Below are positions 1 to 10,428 of a stretch of DNA of 64,000 nt, piece after piece. Under the pieces are notes generated by a model. It was not told the DNA's origin, made no database searches, and saw only the letters and a program-made list of their open reading frames with translations. Both the position numbers and the translations under genes were made by a program. Origin of the DNA: Isoetes taiwanensis (lineage: Eukaryota; Streptophyta; Lycopodiopsida; Isoetales; Isoetaceae). Location of the stretch: NCBI GenBank assembly GCA_021234155.1, contig JAJEKV010000051.1, positions 9,322,105 through 9,386,104 on the forward strand. Reading direction: 5' to 3'. The number at the start of each line of letters is the position of its first letter. Positions within the stretch are counted from its first letter, which is position 1.

Positions 1-367
1 ATTTAGCCTTTATGTTAAAACAAGGAAGAGTAAGACGTGTACACGTGGCCCAACCGTGTAAGGCGGTGTGACTTCTGATCAGGGGAACGCAACAGACGCG
101 GGATGGAGAAGCTAAAAAGGGGAAGCAATCAGAAAGCCAGGGCGGTGCGGCAGAGGCGGATCGGGAATCCGAAAAGGATCTGGTGGAGCGAGGTCGTGAA
201 GTAGTGATCCGGCCTGGAAGGAAGATTGCAGGGGGAGCCGCAATCAGGCACAGAAGAGCAGTGCACCTGAATCGTGCTTGGGCTGTCGAAAGCAACCCAT
301 AACAGATTAGTGGACTCAGATACAGTTTGCAACAGACCGGTGGGCTCCAGAATCTCTGTAACCAACA
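1..367 (+). repeat. Left LTR of the copia element, missing about 6 terminal bases
   Basis: Base 1 aligns with base 4670 of the right LTR, so the missing LTR start is TGTTGT and lies just outside the window. The end is set by the CA at 366-367, directly before the primer binding site. The same sequence recurs at 4670-5033 with a cluster of differences near 130-165. Confidence 0.93.
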
Positions 368-368
368 G

Positions 369-380
369 TGGTATCAGAGC
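369..380 (+). other. Primer binding site (initiator tRNA-Met type)
   Basis: The 12 bases TGGTATCAGAGC lie one base after the left LTR. They match the complement of the 3' end of plant initiator tRNA-Met, the usual primer of plant copia elements. Confidence 0.93.
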
Positions 381-390
381 AAGAACAGAT

Positions 391-3300
391 ATGGCCAGCC
401 GATTGGCATTGACCTATCTCAACAGTACTGAAGTATTTGATGGAGACATTGGCTTTCAGCTTTGGAAGGCCAAAATGATGCAGGCCCTGAAGGTAGACAA
501 GCTGTGGGATTTGGTAGATCCAGCCAAGGAGAGGGAGATTCCATCTAAATCTAAGGTGAAAGCGGAAGCATCGGGATCTGAAGAAACTAGAGTTTCAGAT
601 GACGAAAGGGAGGAGATTGCCAAAGCCATTATCATGGCAAAGCTGGGTGGTGACATTGTGCTTGAAATTCAAAGACAAACAAAGCCGAGAGATATGGAAG
701 TATCTCCTAAAAAGATACGAGGAGAAGACGTCTACCAGTTGATATCCCGAAAATGAAATTGCGCAACCCCGCAATTCAAGAAAGGTGATGATCTAAGGAG
801 CTTGATACGAAATCTTAGATTGCCGTTGCACGATTTGATGGAGCTGGAGCCGTTATAACGAAAGCGCCAGAAGGTATTAGCCTTAACCAGAGCATTTCAG
901 GTTTCATTTAAAGATTTAGCTATGCTAGTGAGAAGGACTACATCCACCCTGGATGAAGCAATAGAAGCAATTAAAACTGAACTTGAGCAGGAGATTTTGG
1001 TAAAACCAGTACCAGGGGAGACAGAAGAACACCCCATTACATTGTATGCAGGAGAATCTGGCAGAGAGAGAGGTCGAGGACGCGGAAGAGGCAGAGGAAG
1101 GGGGAGAGCAGAGATACAGTGCTACGGATGCGAGGAGTTTGGTCATATCAAGGCGGAGTGTCCGAATCGAGAAAAATGGAATCGAGGACGTGGTCGTGGT
1201 TCGTTTGGTCGTGGAAGGGCACGCACTGTGGTGGCTGCAGTTGGTGAGACGTCTGAGGCAAAAGCACCGGCCGTGGGAGCCCTCACAGAAGAAGAAGTAA
1301 GTAATTGCAAGTCGTTTTTCAAAAATGAGCATCACATCTCGAAAATTAATGTTGCAAAGAAAAATTTGGACAAAACTAATACCCTGACTGTAGATTCTGG
1401 AGCTGAAGTATCCATAGTGAGCTCACCTGACATGTTGAAATGCATTGAGCCGAGTATGGATTGCAAGGCTGTTCAGATGGGCAATGGAGCAATGCAAAAG
1501 GTGCTTGGAAAAGGGAGTTTGCATATTTTGGTTAAAGGCAAGAATGTTTGAAGTTTGCCAGATACATTATTTGTGCCGGGGATGTTGTTTAATTTAATTT
1601 CGGTTGCCAATCTGGTAGATAATGGATATGATTTATTTTTTCATAAGTATGGATGCAAATTCATTAGAGGAGGCATTAAATTGTTTGAAGCTCAAAGAAG
1701 AGGAAATCTGTTTGAATTAGATGTGAATGATACCATCAATAAGGTGTCTCCCCTCGATAGCTTAAGACTTTGGCATTTGAGGTTAGGGCATGTCTGCTAT
1801 GACAACATTAAAATAGCAAAAAGGCACAATCTTTTAGATGAGCTTGATTATGAGGATTGCGAGGTTGATGACGTGTGTGAAGCTTGCATGTCGGGAAAAC
1901 AAAATAGAGTGGCATTTAGAAATAAAGGAAAAAGGGCGCATGAGTTACTTGAACTAGTGCATTCGGATGTTTGCGGGCCTATGCAGGTTGAGAGTAGAGG
2001 AGCGAAATCTTACTTCGCTACCTTTATTGACGATTACAGTAGACGTACTAAATGCTATTTTTTAAAGACTAAAGATCAAGTATTTGATGCATTTAGATTA
2101 TATGTTGCGGAAGTTGAAAGGGAAACATCACTAAAAGTTAAATGTCTAAGATCTGACCTTGGTGGAGAATATAGGTCAACTGAATTTTGTAGGTATTGTC
2201 AAGTGCGAGGGATACGGAGACAATATACTTGCAGGTACACACCACAGCAGAATGGAGTAGCAGAACGCAAAAATCGCACCATCATGAATGCAGCTAGATC
2301 CATGCTTAAGCATGCAGGCTTGCCGAACAGTCTATGGGGAGAAGCTGTCGCAGCTGCCTGCTACATTCAAAATAAGTTGCCGACAGTTGTTGTGAAGGGA
2401 GGTGTGCCAGAAGAGTATTGGACAGGCAGGAAACAGTCTGTGAAAAGATTTAAAGTCTATGGGTGTCTAGCTTATATGATGGTACCGGAAGAGTTAAGGA
2501 GAAAGCTGGATGATCGGAGCATGTGTACCTTCCTAGTAGGCTACGATGAGCAGACAAATGGCTACAGATTGTATGAACCAGTCACACGTAAAGTGTATGT
2601 TAGTAGGGATGTTGTATTTAATGAGAATGTTCTATACAAGGACAGGAAAAGTCTAAGCCAGCGTGAAGCAGATGAGTGGGTGCCGGCAGAATACTTGGAG
2701 ACTGAGCCGGCAAATAATAAAGAAGAAACAGAGACCACGATGGTAAAGGAAGATGAAATCAATGTGGAGTCAGAGAGTGAAGAGGATACAGAGACTAGCA
2801 ATGAGATTGAAGAAATAGACGTGGAACCGGATGAGGTGTATGAGGTCATTGAGTCCGATAGTGCACCTCATGGACCGAAAATCGAGCCAGAGAAGGTGCA
2901 TGAGGTTGTTGATACCAATAGTGCACCAGAACCTGGGCCTCAGGTTGGAGAAGGAAGTAGGAGAACTCGACGTAGCGATGCAGAACGTCTAAAAGCCGGA
3001 GTTTCATTTGACACAAGTTTATACGGCAGGGCAGAAAGTGGGAAGACAACCAGACCAAGGAAGCCTAAAGTATTGACTTGCACAGTGGAGCCAGAAACAG
3101 TGGAAGAAGCCTTGGAAAGGAAGGATGCAGATCAATGGAAAGAAGCCATGCAAAGTGAATTAGATTCATTTAAAAGGACGGGGACCTATGAACTTGTGTC
3201 GCGGCCAAAAGATAAGAACGTCGTGGGAAGCAAATGGCTTTTTAAAATTAAAAGAAAAGCGGATGGATCAATAGAAACGATTATAAAGCGAGGCTGGTTG

Positions 3301-4653
3301 CAAAAGGGTATACTCAAGAAGAAGGCGTGGACTATAAGGATACATTCTCTCCTATTGTCAAAGTAACCGGTCGAGGACACTCCTTGCGATTCTTGGTCTG
3401 AGAATGATATGGAGATAAACCATATGGATGTTAAGACTGCGTTCTTGAATGGGGATTTAGACGAAGAAATATACATGGAACAGCCACAAGGCTATGAACA
3501 AGGTCAGAACATGGTGTGTAAATTAAAAAAGGCAGTTTACGGACTTAGGCAAGCAGCCAGGCAGTGGTATTTGTGCATAAACAGGTTCCTGATTTCCGCA
3601 GGATTTACAAAGTTAAGAACTGAGGGTAATCTATACATGAAAAGGAATGGGGACAAATGTCTGATTATGGCCCTCTATGTGGATGATTGCGTCATTGTAA
3701 GCAATGACAGAAGTTTGTTGATAGATTGCAAAGCATTACTGAATAGTCGATTCCAGATGACAGACTTGGGAGATTTAGAGAAATTGCTAGGAATGGAAGT
3801 TCGAAGGGATAAAGAACGGGGATTGCTCTATCTTACGCAGGAACAAAATATTAAGGGAGTATTGGCTAAATTCAGAATGCTTGAGTGCAATCCAACAAAA
3901 ACACCTATGGCATCGGGAGTGAAAATTTGCGGAGATATGTGCCCTAAGACCCCAAAGGAGACTAAGGAAATGAAATCTAGACCTTACAGATCATTGGTTG
4001 GTTGCTTGTTATACATTGCAAACTGCACTCGACCAGACATCACTTATGTGGTGAACTTGCTAGCGTGGTTTTGCAATAACCCCGAATCTGACATTAGGCG
4101 GCAGCCCGAAAAGAGTGCTCGAATACTTAAAAGGACAAGAACACCTGGATTTGTTTTTCAAAGCGGTCTGGAGAACAAACCGGTTGGGTATGCGGATGCT
4201 GGTCGGGGAGGAGATATCGACGGCGAAAATCCACATCCGCTATTTGTGCAAACTTGGGGATGCAAAAGAATATCATGGGCAAGTAAAAAACAAGAATGCG
4301 TTGCCAAATCTAGTGCGGAAGCGGAATATGTAGTGGTATCCATGGCAGCTTCAGAAATAATTTGGCTGCGTAGAATGCTTAAAGAATTGGGGAATTCATC
4401 AAGCGAAGGTACCGTGTTGTATTGTGATAATAAGAGCGGGGTGGCGATGATGAAGAATCCAGTTCAACATTCTAGAACCAAGCACATCGACATTCATCAT
4501 CACTTCATACGAGATGAAGTGGAAAAGGGGGAGATAAATGTGACGTATATTCCCACCCATCTTCAGCAGGCGGATATGTTAACAAAGGCTCTGTCTGAGC
4601 CCAAACTAGTAGCTGCAAAGAACCTAGTGGGGGTTCTAGACCATAAAGGCTAA
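391..4653 (+). pseudogene. Copia gag-pol polyprotein, inactivated
   Basis: The polyprotein starts at ATG 391, in the usual copia gag context. The original single frame can be followed through stops at 754 (TGA), 856 (TAA) and 1549 (TGA). Visible domains are: gag with hydrophobic N-terminus (391-1000); an arginine/glycine-rich stretch; a CCHC zinc knuckle (codons 1120-1161, CYGC...GHIKAEC); protease D-S-G (1393-1401); the integrase HHCC zinc site (about 1770-1900) and D, D, E core with the QNGVAERKNR signature (about 1950-2300); an acidic linker (2700-2950); RT with the YVDD site (3676-3687); and RNase H up to the stop at 4651-4653. The early RT segment (about 3285-3375) is read in another frame and the original frame resumes by 3409, which implies two compensating indels. 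Three nonsense codons plus the shifted segment make this a dead copy. Confidence 0.93.
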
Positions 4654-4661
4654 AGGGGGAG
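4652..4661 (+). other. Polypurine tract of the copia element
   Basis: AAAGGGGGAG sits just after the polyprotein stop and three bases before the right LTR. This is the expected place for plus-strand priming. Confidence 0.85.
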
Positions 4662-4663
4662 TT

Positions 4664-5033
4664 TGTTGTATTTAGCCTTTATGTTAAAACAAGGAAGAGT
4701 AAGACGTGTACACGTGGCCCAACCGTGTAAGGCGGTGTGACTTCTGATCAGGGGAACGCAACAGACGCGGGATGGAGAAGCTAAAAAGGGGAAGCAATCG
4801 AAAAGCCGTATGGTCTGGTGAGGCGGATCGAAATCCGAAAAGGATCTGGTGGAGCGAGGTCGTAAAGTAGTGATCCGGCCTGGAAGGAAGATTGCAGGGG
4901 GAGCCGCAATCAGGCACAGAAGAGCAGTGCACCTGAATCGTGCTTGGGCTGTCGGAAGCAACCCATAACAGATTAGTGGACTCAGATACAGTTTGCAACA
5001 GACCGGTGGGCTCCAGAATCTCTGTAACCAACA
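4664..5033 (+). repeat. Right LTR of the copia element (370 bp)
   Basis: It starts TGTTGTATTTAG and ends CCAACA. It matches the left LTR apart from scattered changes and a replaced patch near 4800-4840. The first bases outside it are gataa. Confidence 0.93.
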
Positions 5034-5255
5034 GATAAGGCAATTATATTTTTGTTTTGAATATTTTGTGGCCATGTGCGATGGTGCAAAAGCAAAAAAA
5101 GATACATGAAAAAATCCTTGTTATTTGTACCATTATGCAGTGATAATTAATTTTATCAGCATATGGATACGAATGGGCTTCTACAAGGTAAAGATTAGGT
5201 TTAGGTTTTCCACAAAATGGATATCTGTGGAGCCGAAATTATGTGCCACAGTTCA

Positions 5256-5414
5256 ATAGCCGATTTGATCTTGAAAGCATGAGAATGGATGAATAGCCGA
5301 TTTGATCTTGAAAGCATGAGAATGGATGAATCCATTTCGTCTGTCTATAGCAGAAGCCGATTTGATCTTGAAAGCATGAGAATGGATGAATCCATTTCAT
5401 CTGTCTATAGCAGA
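5256..5414 (+). repeat. Short tandem repeat, three units (37 + 60 + 60 bp)
   Basis: A core containing GCCGATTTGATCTTGAAAGC recurs at about 5258, 5295 and 5355. Units two and three share an extra 23-24 bp ending in CTATAGCAGA that the first unit lacks. The units are almost identical, so the expansion is recent. No gene is visible here. Confidence 0.9.
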
Positions 5415-7576
5415 GATGACCAAAAGCTCTGAGGAAAAGGCAACCACATACAAGATAAGAGCCGAGTTTATGGAAAATGCCTAGTTTATGCATGGCCGGA
5501 TATGCAAAAAGGAAATGGATGGAACCTAGATGCCGGTATGGTGGCTGCTCCTAAAGCTAAACGGACTGTGAAGTCCTGATCCAGCATTTGCTAATACGAA
5601 ATCAATGTAAAAGCTTCTATACTAGCAGCTTCTTCAGTTTTCCATTGTCTCAATGCTTTCAAAACAGAGTTCTGTTGGTAAGTTCACTATTGGAATTCCT
5701 GATATTTATGGATTTCGAAATTAGTATGAGATTTAGGGGATCCAAATCTTGGTTTCCATACAGATTGTGAAGCAAAATATAGTTGCATGGAGTCGTCTCC
5801 TGCAGAAAATGGCACTGCCAAAGGGTATTTTGCCTCTTTGCCAAGTTCTTACTGCAACTTTTTGACCTGAGACAAAGGTATAATCTTTGATTAAATGGGT
5901 TATATGCATATGCCTATTGCCAAAATTGTGGTCAATACATCCGCTTTGACAGACAATATTGCAAAAATTTGATGCTATGAATTGAATACAGGCTTATCGG
6001 ATATGGCTGATTTATGGTGTGGACCACGCATTCTATAAACATATTCTATTTGCAAGCTCTGTACATGATACATCGTCGCTAAAGATCAAAGCAAAATGTA
6101 AAAATGTGGAGCGACATCAATCAGGTTAGATTGTGCACGGTTGATTTACTTCTATATAGATAAACATATTATTATAAGCCAGATACAGATGGCTTCACAA
6201 TCTTTGCAAGGTTTCCAGTGGCTGGTTTATTTGAACTTCCTTGGGAACAAATCTAGCTGGCCATTGCAATAATGTTGGCCATTGCATATAAATGCATTAT
6301 TTTGTGAATCTAAAGCTGAAAGCTGATGCTGCATAAGCTTAGTTTATGGCTTCATTATATTGCGGATGTATGTGTATGATTCTACAGATTTTCTAGATCG
6401 CATATACCTATCTACTTGGTAAGTACAATTTCTCAAAAATTATGAAATGGAACTAAGTGAAATAAGAATGATGGAAATGAACTAAATAAGGGATCTGATG
6501 CTTAAAATATGATCCATATAAATAGGATTTCTCTTGATGAGTGAAAATTTATCTTGGACTGAATATGAAATTCTATAGCTTATGTTTAAATTTGAGATCG
6601 ATTTGGAAAAGTTTAAAATGATAAAAATATTATGCTATATTATGAATTTGGCATGACTATCAAGGTTGCCAGCTAGGTTTGGGACTAAGAAATTAGTTCT
6701 CGTCTAATGGTAATGCTTGAGATCATAAGTGGAAGTTTAAAATGATATTATCCCAGTTTTCTTTTTCTTGTTAATGTCACCTCAGGGCAAAAGGATACAA
6801 TTGGTGATCAGTGATAAACTGAGAGACCCAATGTACCTTTTGGCCCTTGCACATTTACCGTTTTCACGCTAATTGTGTATTGATTGGCTGCAGGTACGGG
6901 TTCTCTCCTCTAATTGTCTCGCTTTTGCTGTTAGAGTTGGCGTTAATGCGGAAATGATAACTGGAGACGACAGAGATAGAACTATGAAATACAGGAATGT
7001 AACTATTACTTTATACTTCATATATTTTACATTTTACACTTTCTACTGTGCAATTTACAATTTATACTCTACATGTTACACTTCAGATTATTTTAATACC
7101 TTACACTTTCAAATTCATGTACAAATGCTAAATGATAATGATGATAAGATCTAAAGTTAAGTTATATTGTGAAAGGTTGATTATACTAAGTGGTAATGGA
7201 AGTAGGAGTACCTGATGTGGCCTGGCATAAAACACCAGGGTAGATATTGGGAGACATGTCCTTACTCTGAACAAGGCTTTTAAATGTTTTTTTTGCATTA
7301 TCTGACCGTAGTCTTTGTAAGAACATATTCGAAGAAGAAACTGTGACATCTATTTGCTGGAGGTATTCAGCAAACACATCATTTCCGAAACCATTAAATA
7401 ATGTTGATTCCTTATTTGGATTTAGCATTACTAACTGATATTATGTTTTATTACAGCTGAATGGTTCTGCTACCATATCTTATGGTAAAGGGCCCATAGC
7501 CTATTAAATGATATAATGCATTATATTATATCTGGCTGTCCATAGTATGTATGGCCCACTGTGCTTTACGTACATA
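5415..7576. other. Gene-free AT-rich stretch with a possible degraded SINE head
   Basis: No supported coding region. Around 6690-6760 the plus strand has an A-box-like string (TCGTCTAATGGTAA) followed by a degenerate B-box-like string. This resembles the heads of tRNA-derived SINEs elsewhere in the window, but it is weak. At 7000-7110 there is low-complexity sequence with repeated TTTACA-like words. The short open frames seen here have no recognisable content. Confidence 0.5.
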
Positions 7577-8243
7577 TTAAGACAGTGTGAGACGACTGGA
7601 GCAAGCCTCGTATAGTCTGTATATAGCATTCTGCAAGTCGACGGGGGTCCCTAGCTGTCTCAATCTGTCCCACAACTTATCCCGAGGCACTGTGTCAAAA
7701 GCCTTTGCGAAATCCACAAAGCAACAGTACAGGTTCTGGCGTTGATTCCGGCTATCCTCTATGAGTGTTCGCAGAGTGAAGATATGGTCAATAGTAGAAT
7801 GCCAGGGGCGGAAGCCTGCCTGCGTGAGAGCCCGCACTTCTCCATTCTCTGCCCAAAGTGTCAGTCGCTGCTCAAGAATCCCGGCAAGCAACTTGGCAAA
7901 GACAGAACTGACCATAATGGTACGATAGTTGGCTGGGCTGTGGGGGTCCCCTGCTTTGTATATGGGCACAACTCTACTGGTAGTCCGGTGCGGGGGGAAG
8001 CCTTCTTGCAATGCTCGTTGAAGAGTCCGTGGAGAACCTACCATTGGGGGCCCGGCCCACTTGAGAAGCTCTGCCTGCATACCATCCAAATCTGTTGCCT
8101 TCCCGTTAGCGAGGCGTTGCAGGCCCATTATGACATCCCCTTCAGTAATGGCCAGTGCTAGGCCTGTCTGCGGAGGTACTGCTGCCCGGCTTCCCATTGG
8201 GTCATACAGATCGAACCAAGATTGCAAGCGGTGGTTACTCCAT
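7577..8243 (-). pseudogene. LINE reverse-transcriptase fragment
   Basis: An open frame of 216 codons encodes the N-terminal half of a non-LTR reverse transcriptase. Visible motifs are a GKATDLDGMQAELLKW block, SRVVPIYKAGD, PANYRTIMVSS, TQAGFRPWHSTIDHI and the catalytic block CCFVDFAKAFDTVPRD. The palm FADD motif and everything downstream are missing, so the element is cut at about 7577. Homology extends a few codons past the first Met to about 8243. There is no endonuclease domain. The sequence is close to the fragment at 39228-39720, so both belong to one LINE subfamily, distinct from the longer element at 37092. GC content is visibly higher than in the flanks. Confidence 0.9.
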
Positions 8244-9433
8244 GTTCATGTCTACAGATTGGGAGAGGAAACTGGGCTCGAGATGTCCATGGTATATTGT
8301 AAAAAGAAGGATGGGGGGTGTTTTGTGGAGGCGGGAAGGGGGAGAACTAAAGGGGCTCCCGGGGGAAGGGGGGAGAGAGAGAGAGGAGATTGTGTAATGC
8401 AAAATATGGGCCTTGCATATAATTCTAAATTGCCTTACGAACCTCTAGAGAGGAATTTTAGAGTGAGAAACTCTAGAGAGAGAAAGCTCATAGAAGGAGG
8501 AGGAGGGTGGTAAGAGAAAGAGAGCCATCTCTCTTGAACAACTTCCACTTCACATTCATCATTCTGGAAGAACAAAACAGCCACAAGGAGAGTAGAGAAC
8601 AGACAACCAATACTGAATTAGCATGTTAATAGTAAGATAGCAATGACTAAAAGGTAAATGTCGTGGCTCTCAACCTTTAATCTTTTATACCTTATAACCT
8701 TTTGTCCATAGTTAGTCCTAGATCTACAAGAATGTTAAAAAATGATTCAGACAGAAGTTCAATTACAAGTGCAAAAACTCATAGGACAAATATATTTTTT
8801 AATCACCGGACTAGTCCAAGCATTAGCAAGTAATGATTGAAGCTGATTCATATACAGCAGACTATTATATGATTGGATCTCGATTCCTTCATGCTGTTTA
8901 TGGTACATGGTCATAAATTATAAACTATAAATTCAATGTAGTATGATATAGTCATCATATAGCACAACTTATTGTTATTTTGCTTTGTATTTCTAGAGGT
9001 AGATTTCAAATTGCTTGAAACGAAGCATCACCAAGTACAAAACCATCAAAATAAGCAAAGCCCAAGCTGAGGCATTAAAGGACCTTCATTTTAGGAGATT
9101 CTATACATTCAGTTGGAATCAATCCAAAATTGCCCCAAAATATTTCCAGATGTACTTCTATTGATATGGTAGAGATTTTAGAGAAGGCATGTCTTTGTTT
9201 CACATATATAAGCTACAATGAGACGTATGAGCAATCTCAAAAAAATTATGTAACTACCGTCCCGAATGTTATGGTCAATGGTATAGGGGCAATCCGCAAT
9301 GGCTTGGCACCTTGTTTTCAAGGTAACTTTTGGTAGTTCAATTGGAAGAGGTAATAAGACAAGTAAGTTATTTGAAGGAAAGGAAAAAATAAATATGAGA
9401 TGGACTATGGACAAGTGGAGAAAAAAATGGAGG

Positions 9434-9478
9434 AATAGAATAGAATAGAATAGTTTTTTTAACGTCCACGAAGAGAGA
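9434..9478 (-). mobile_element. Very short retroposon 3'-end insertion in one duplicate
   Basis: Read on the minus strand, CGTGGACGTTAAAA is followed by a four-fold ATTCT-type pentanucleotide repeat. The second duplication unit lacks these roughly 45 bases at the equivalent place (about 11538). The insertion therefore occurred after the duplication, or was lost from the other unit. The end sequence matches the 3' ends at 26030, 33635 and 39739. A dead-on-arrival, strongly 5'-truncated LINE or SINE copy is the simplest reading. Confidence 0.75.
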
Positions 9479-9561
9479 GGAGAGGAGGAGGAGGAGGAGG
9501 AGGATCAGGATGGCGAAGATAAAATCAACCTACACAATGCTATTAGCAAAGTTTTCATAAA

Positions 9562-10418
9562 TTAGGATAAAGATTCAACTAAGGCCTTTGCGATACCTTG
9601 TAAATTGCCATATGAAGAGCCACCTTTTTTCACTGCAGTGCTAGCAGCAACATCAAGATCTCTAGCTCTCATTCTCATTTCCTCTGCCTCTTTTCCTTGC
9701 ATTAATTTTCTGATTAAAGAACAAATCTCATCCTTCTCAATTAGTTCATTGCTAGATATTCTAACTCCAACTCTCCACTTATCTACAATATACTTGCAAT
9801 TCAAATGTTGCTCTGCCCGAAATGGCCATGCTATCATGGGTATTCCCATGCTTACACTCTCAATAGTTGAATTCCAGCCACAATGAGTTAAGAATCCCCC
9901 AATTGCCCTATGCCTTAGGACTTCTAGTTGAGGAGATCAATCCTTGGTCCTTTATACTTCTAGAAAGATTATCTAGATAAACCATCAGACACATTCTTTA
10001 TAAAGTCGGGCTTACAAACCCATAGGAAAGGTTGTTTGCTAGCTTCTAGTCCATGGACAAGTTGTTCCACTTGTTCCATAGACATCCTTGATACACTTCC
10101 GAATGAGACATAAAGAACGGAAGAATCTTGATGCCTATTCAACCATTGAAGACAGGAAAAATCTTCCGTCCAAGTTTTTGCAACCAAATGCGCACCCTCA
10201 TCATTAATTAGGAGCAATGGACCTATTGCCATGGTATTAGGTCTCCTTGCCCTCAAGGCTTGCAATGCATCATGCTCAAGTTCTTCGAAGCTATTCATCA
10301 CTACCCATGTTGCCTTGAACATGTCCTCAACGCATTGCAAGGTGAAATCAAGCATGGGGCTAGAGAGTTGTAAGCAGCTCATCATAGTGGGGATGTCACG
10401 GAGGCCGAGGGGGAGTAA
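9562..10418 (-). pseudogene. Truncated UDP-glycosyltransferase copy
   Basis: This is the 3' part of the gene at 11622-13088, duplicated in tandem. It encodes the region from the middle of the protein to the normal stop, but the first third, including the catalytic His, is absent because the duplication breakpoint lies at 10418. Relative to the intact copy it has an 11-bp deletion inside the PSPG box (near 9932) and a one-base insertion near 9974, so the frame is broken. The upstream piece is open at 9969-10442 and the downstream piece at 9562-9849. No promoter precedes it, since the sequence before it is duplicated downstream flank. It is very close in sequence to the intact copy and probably recent. 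Confidence 0.93.
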
Positions 10419-10428
10419 TAATTCAGAA

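Larger units (their letters stand above)
1..5033 (+). mobile_element. Ty1/copia LTR retrotransposon, nearly complete, inactivated
   Basis: The element runs from a left LTR (1-367, cut by the window edge) to a right LTR (4664-5033). Between them are a primer binding site matching initiator tRNA-Met, a gag-pol region, and a purine tract just before the right LTR. Domain order is gag, zinc knuckle, protease, integrase, reverse transcriptase, RNase H, which defines Ty1/copia (Pseudoviridae). The LTRs start TG and end CA. They differ by scattered substitutions and small indels, mainly around 120-170 versus 4800-4840, so the insertion is not recent. The base run after the right LTR (gataa, 5034-5038) would be the target duplication, but its partner lies outside the window. 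The coding region has stops and frame changes, so the copy is non-autonomous. Confidence 0.95.
8401..10418. repeat. Tandem duplication, first unit (about 2.02 kb)
   Basis: This unit matches 10429-12488 base for base over most of its length: the same start (TATGGGCCTTGCATATAATT at 8406 and 10430) and the same end inside the glycosyltransferase coding sequence (GGGAGTAA at 10411 and 12481). It carries only the 3' part of the gene plus downstream flank. The junction with unit two falls at about 10419-10428. Differences are scattered substitutions, a few small indels, and an insertion at 9434-9478. Confidence 0.92.

Noticed and set aside
4650-5075. Minus-strand frames of 119-141 codons in the right LTR
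   Set aside because: Similar frames occur by chance in both LTRs, their starts differ, and they have no recognisable protein content.
5256-5414. Regularly repeated units that might be taken for a CRISPR-like array
   Set aside because: Only three units of unequal length with no unique spacers, in plant nuclear DNA. It is a simple tandem duplication.
6873-7154. Ninety-three-codon plus-strand frame
   Set aside because: Low-complexity Tyr/Phe/Thr-rich translation of repeated TTTACA words; no domain, no splice or promoter context.
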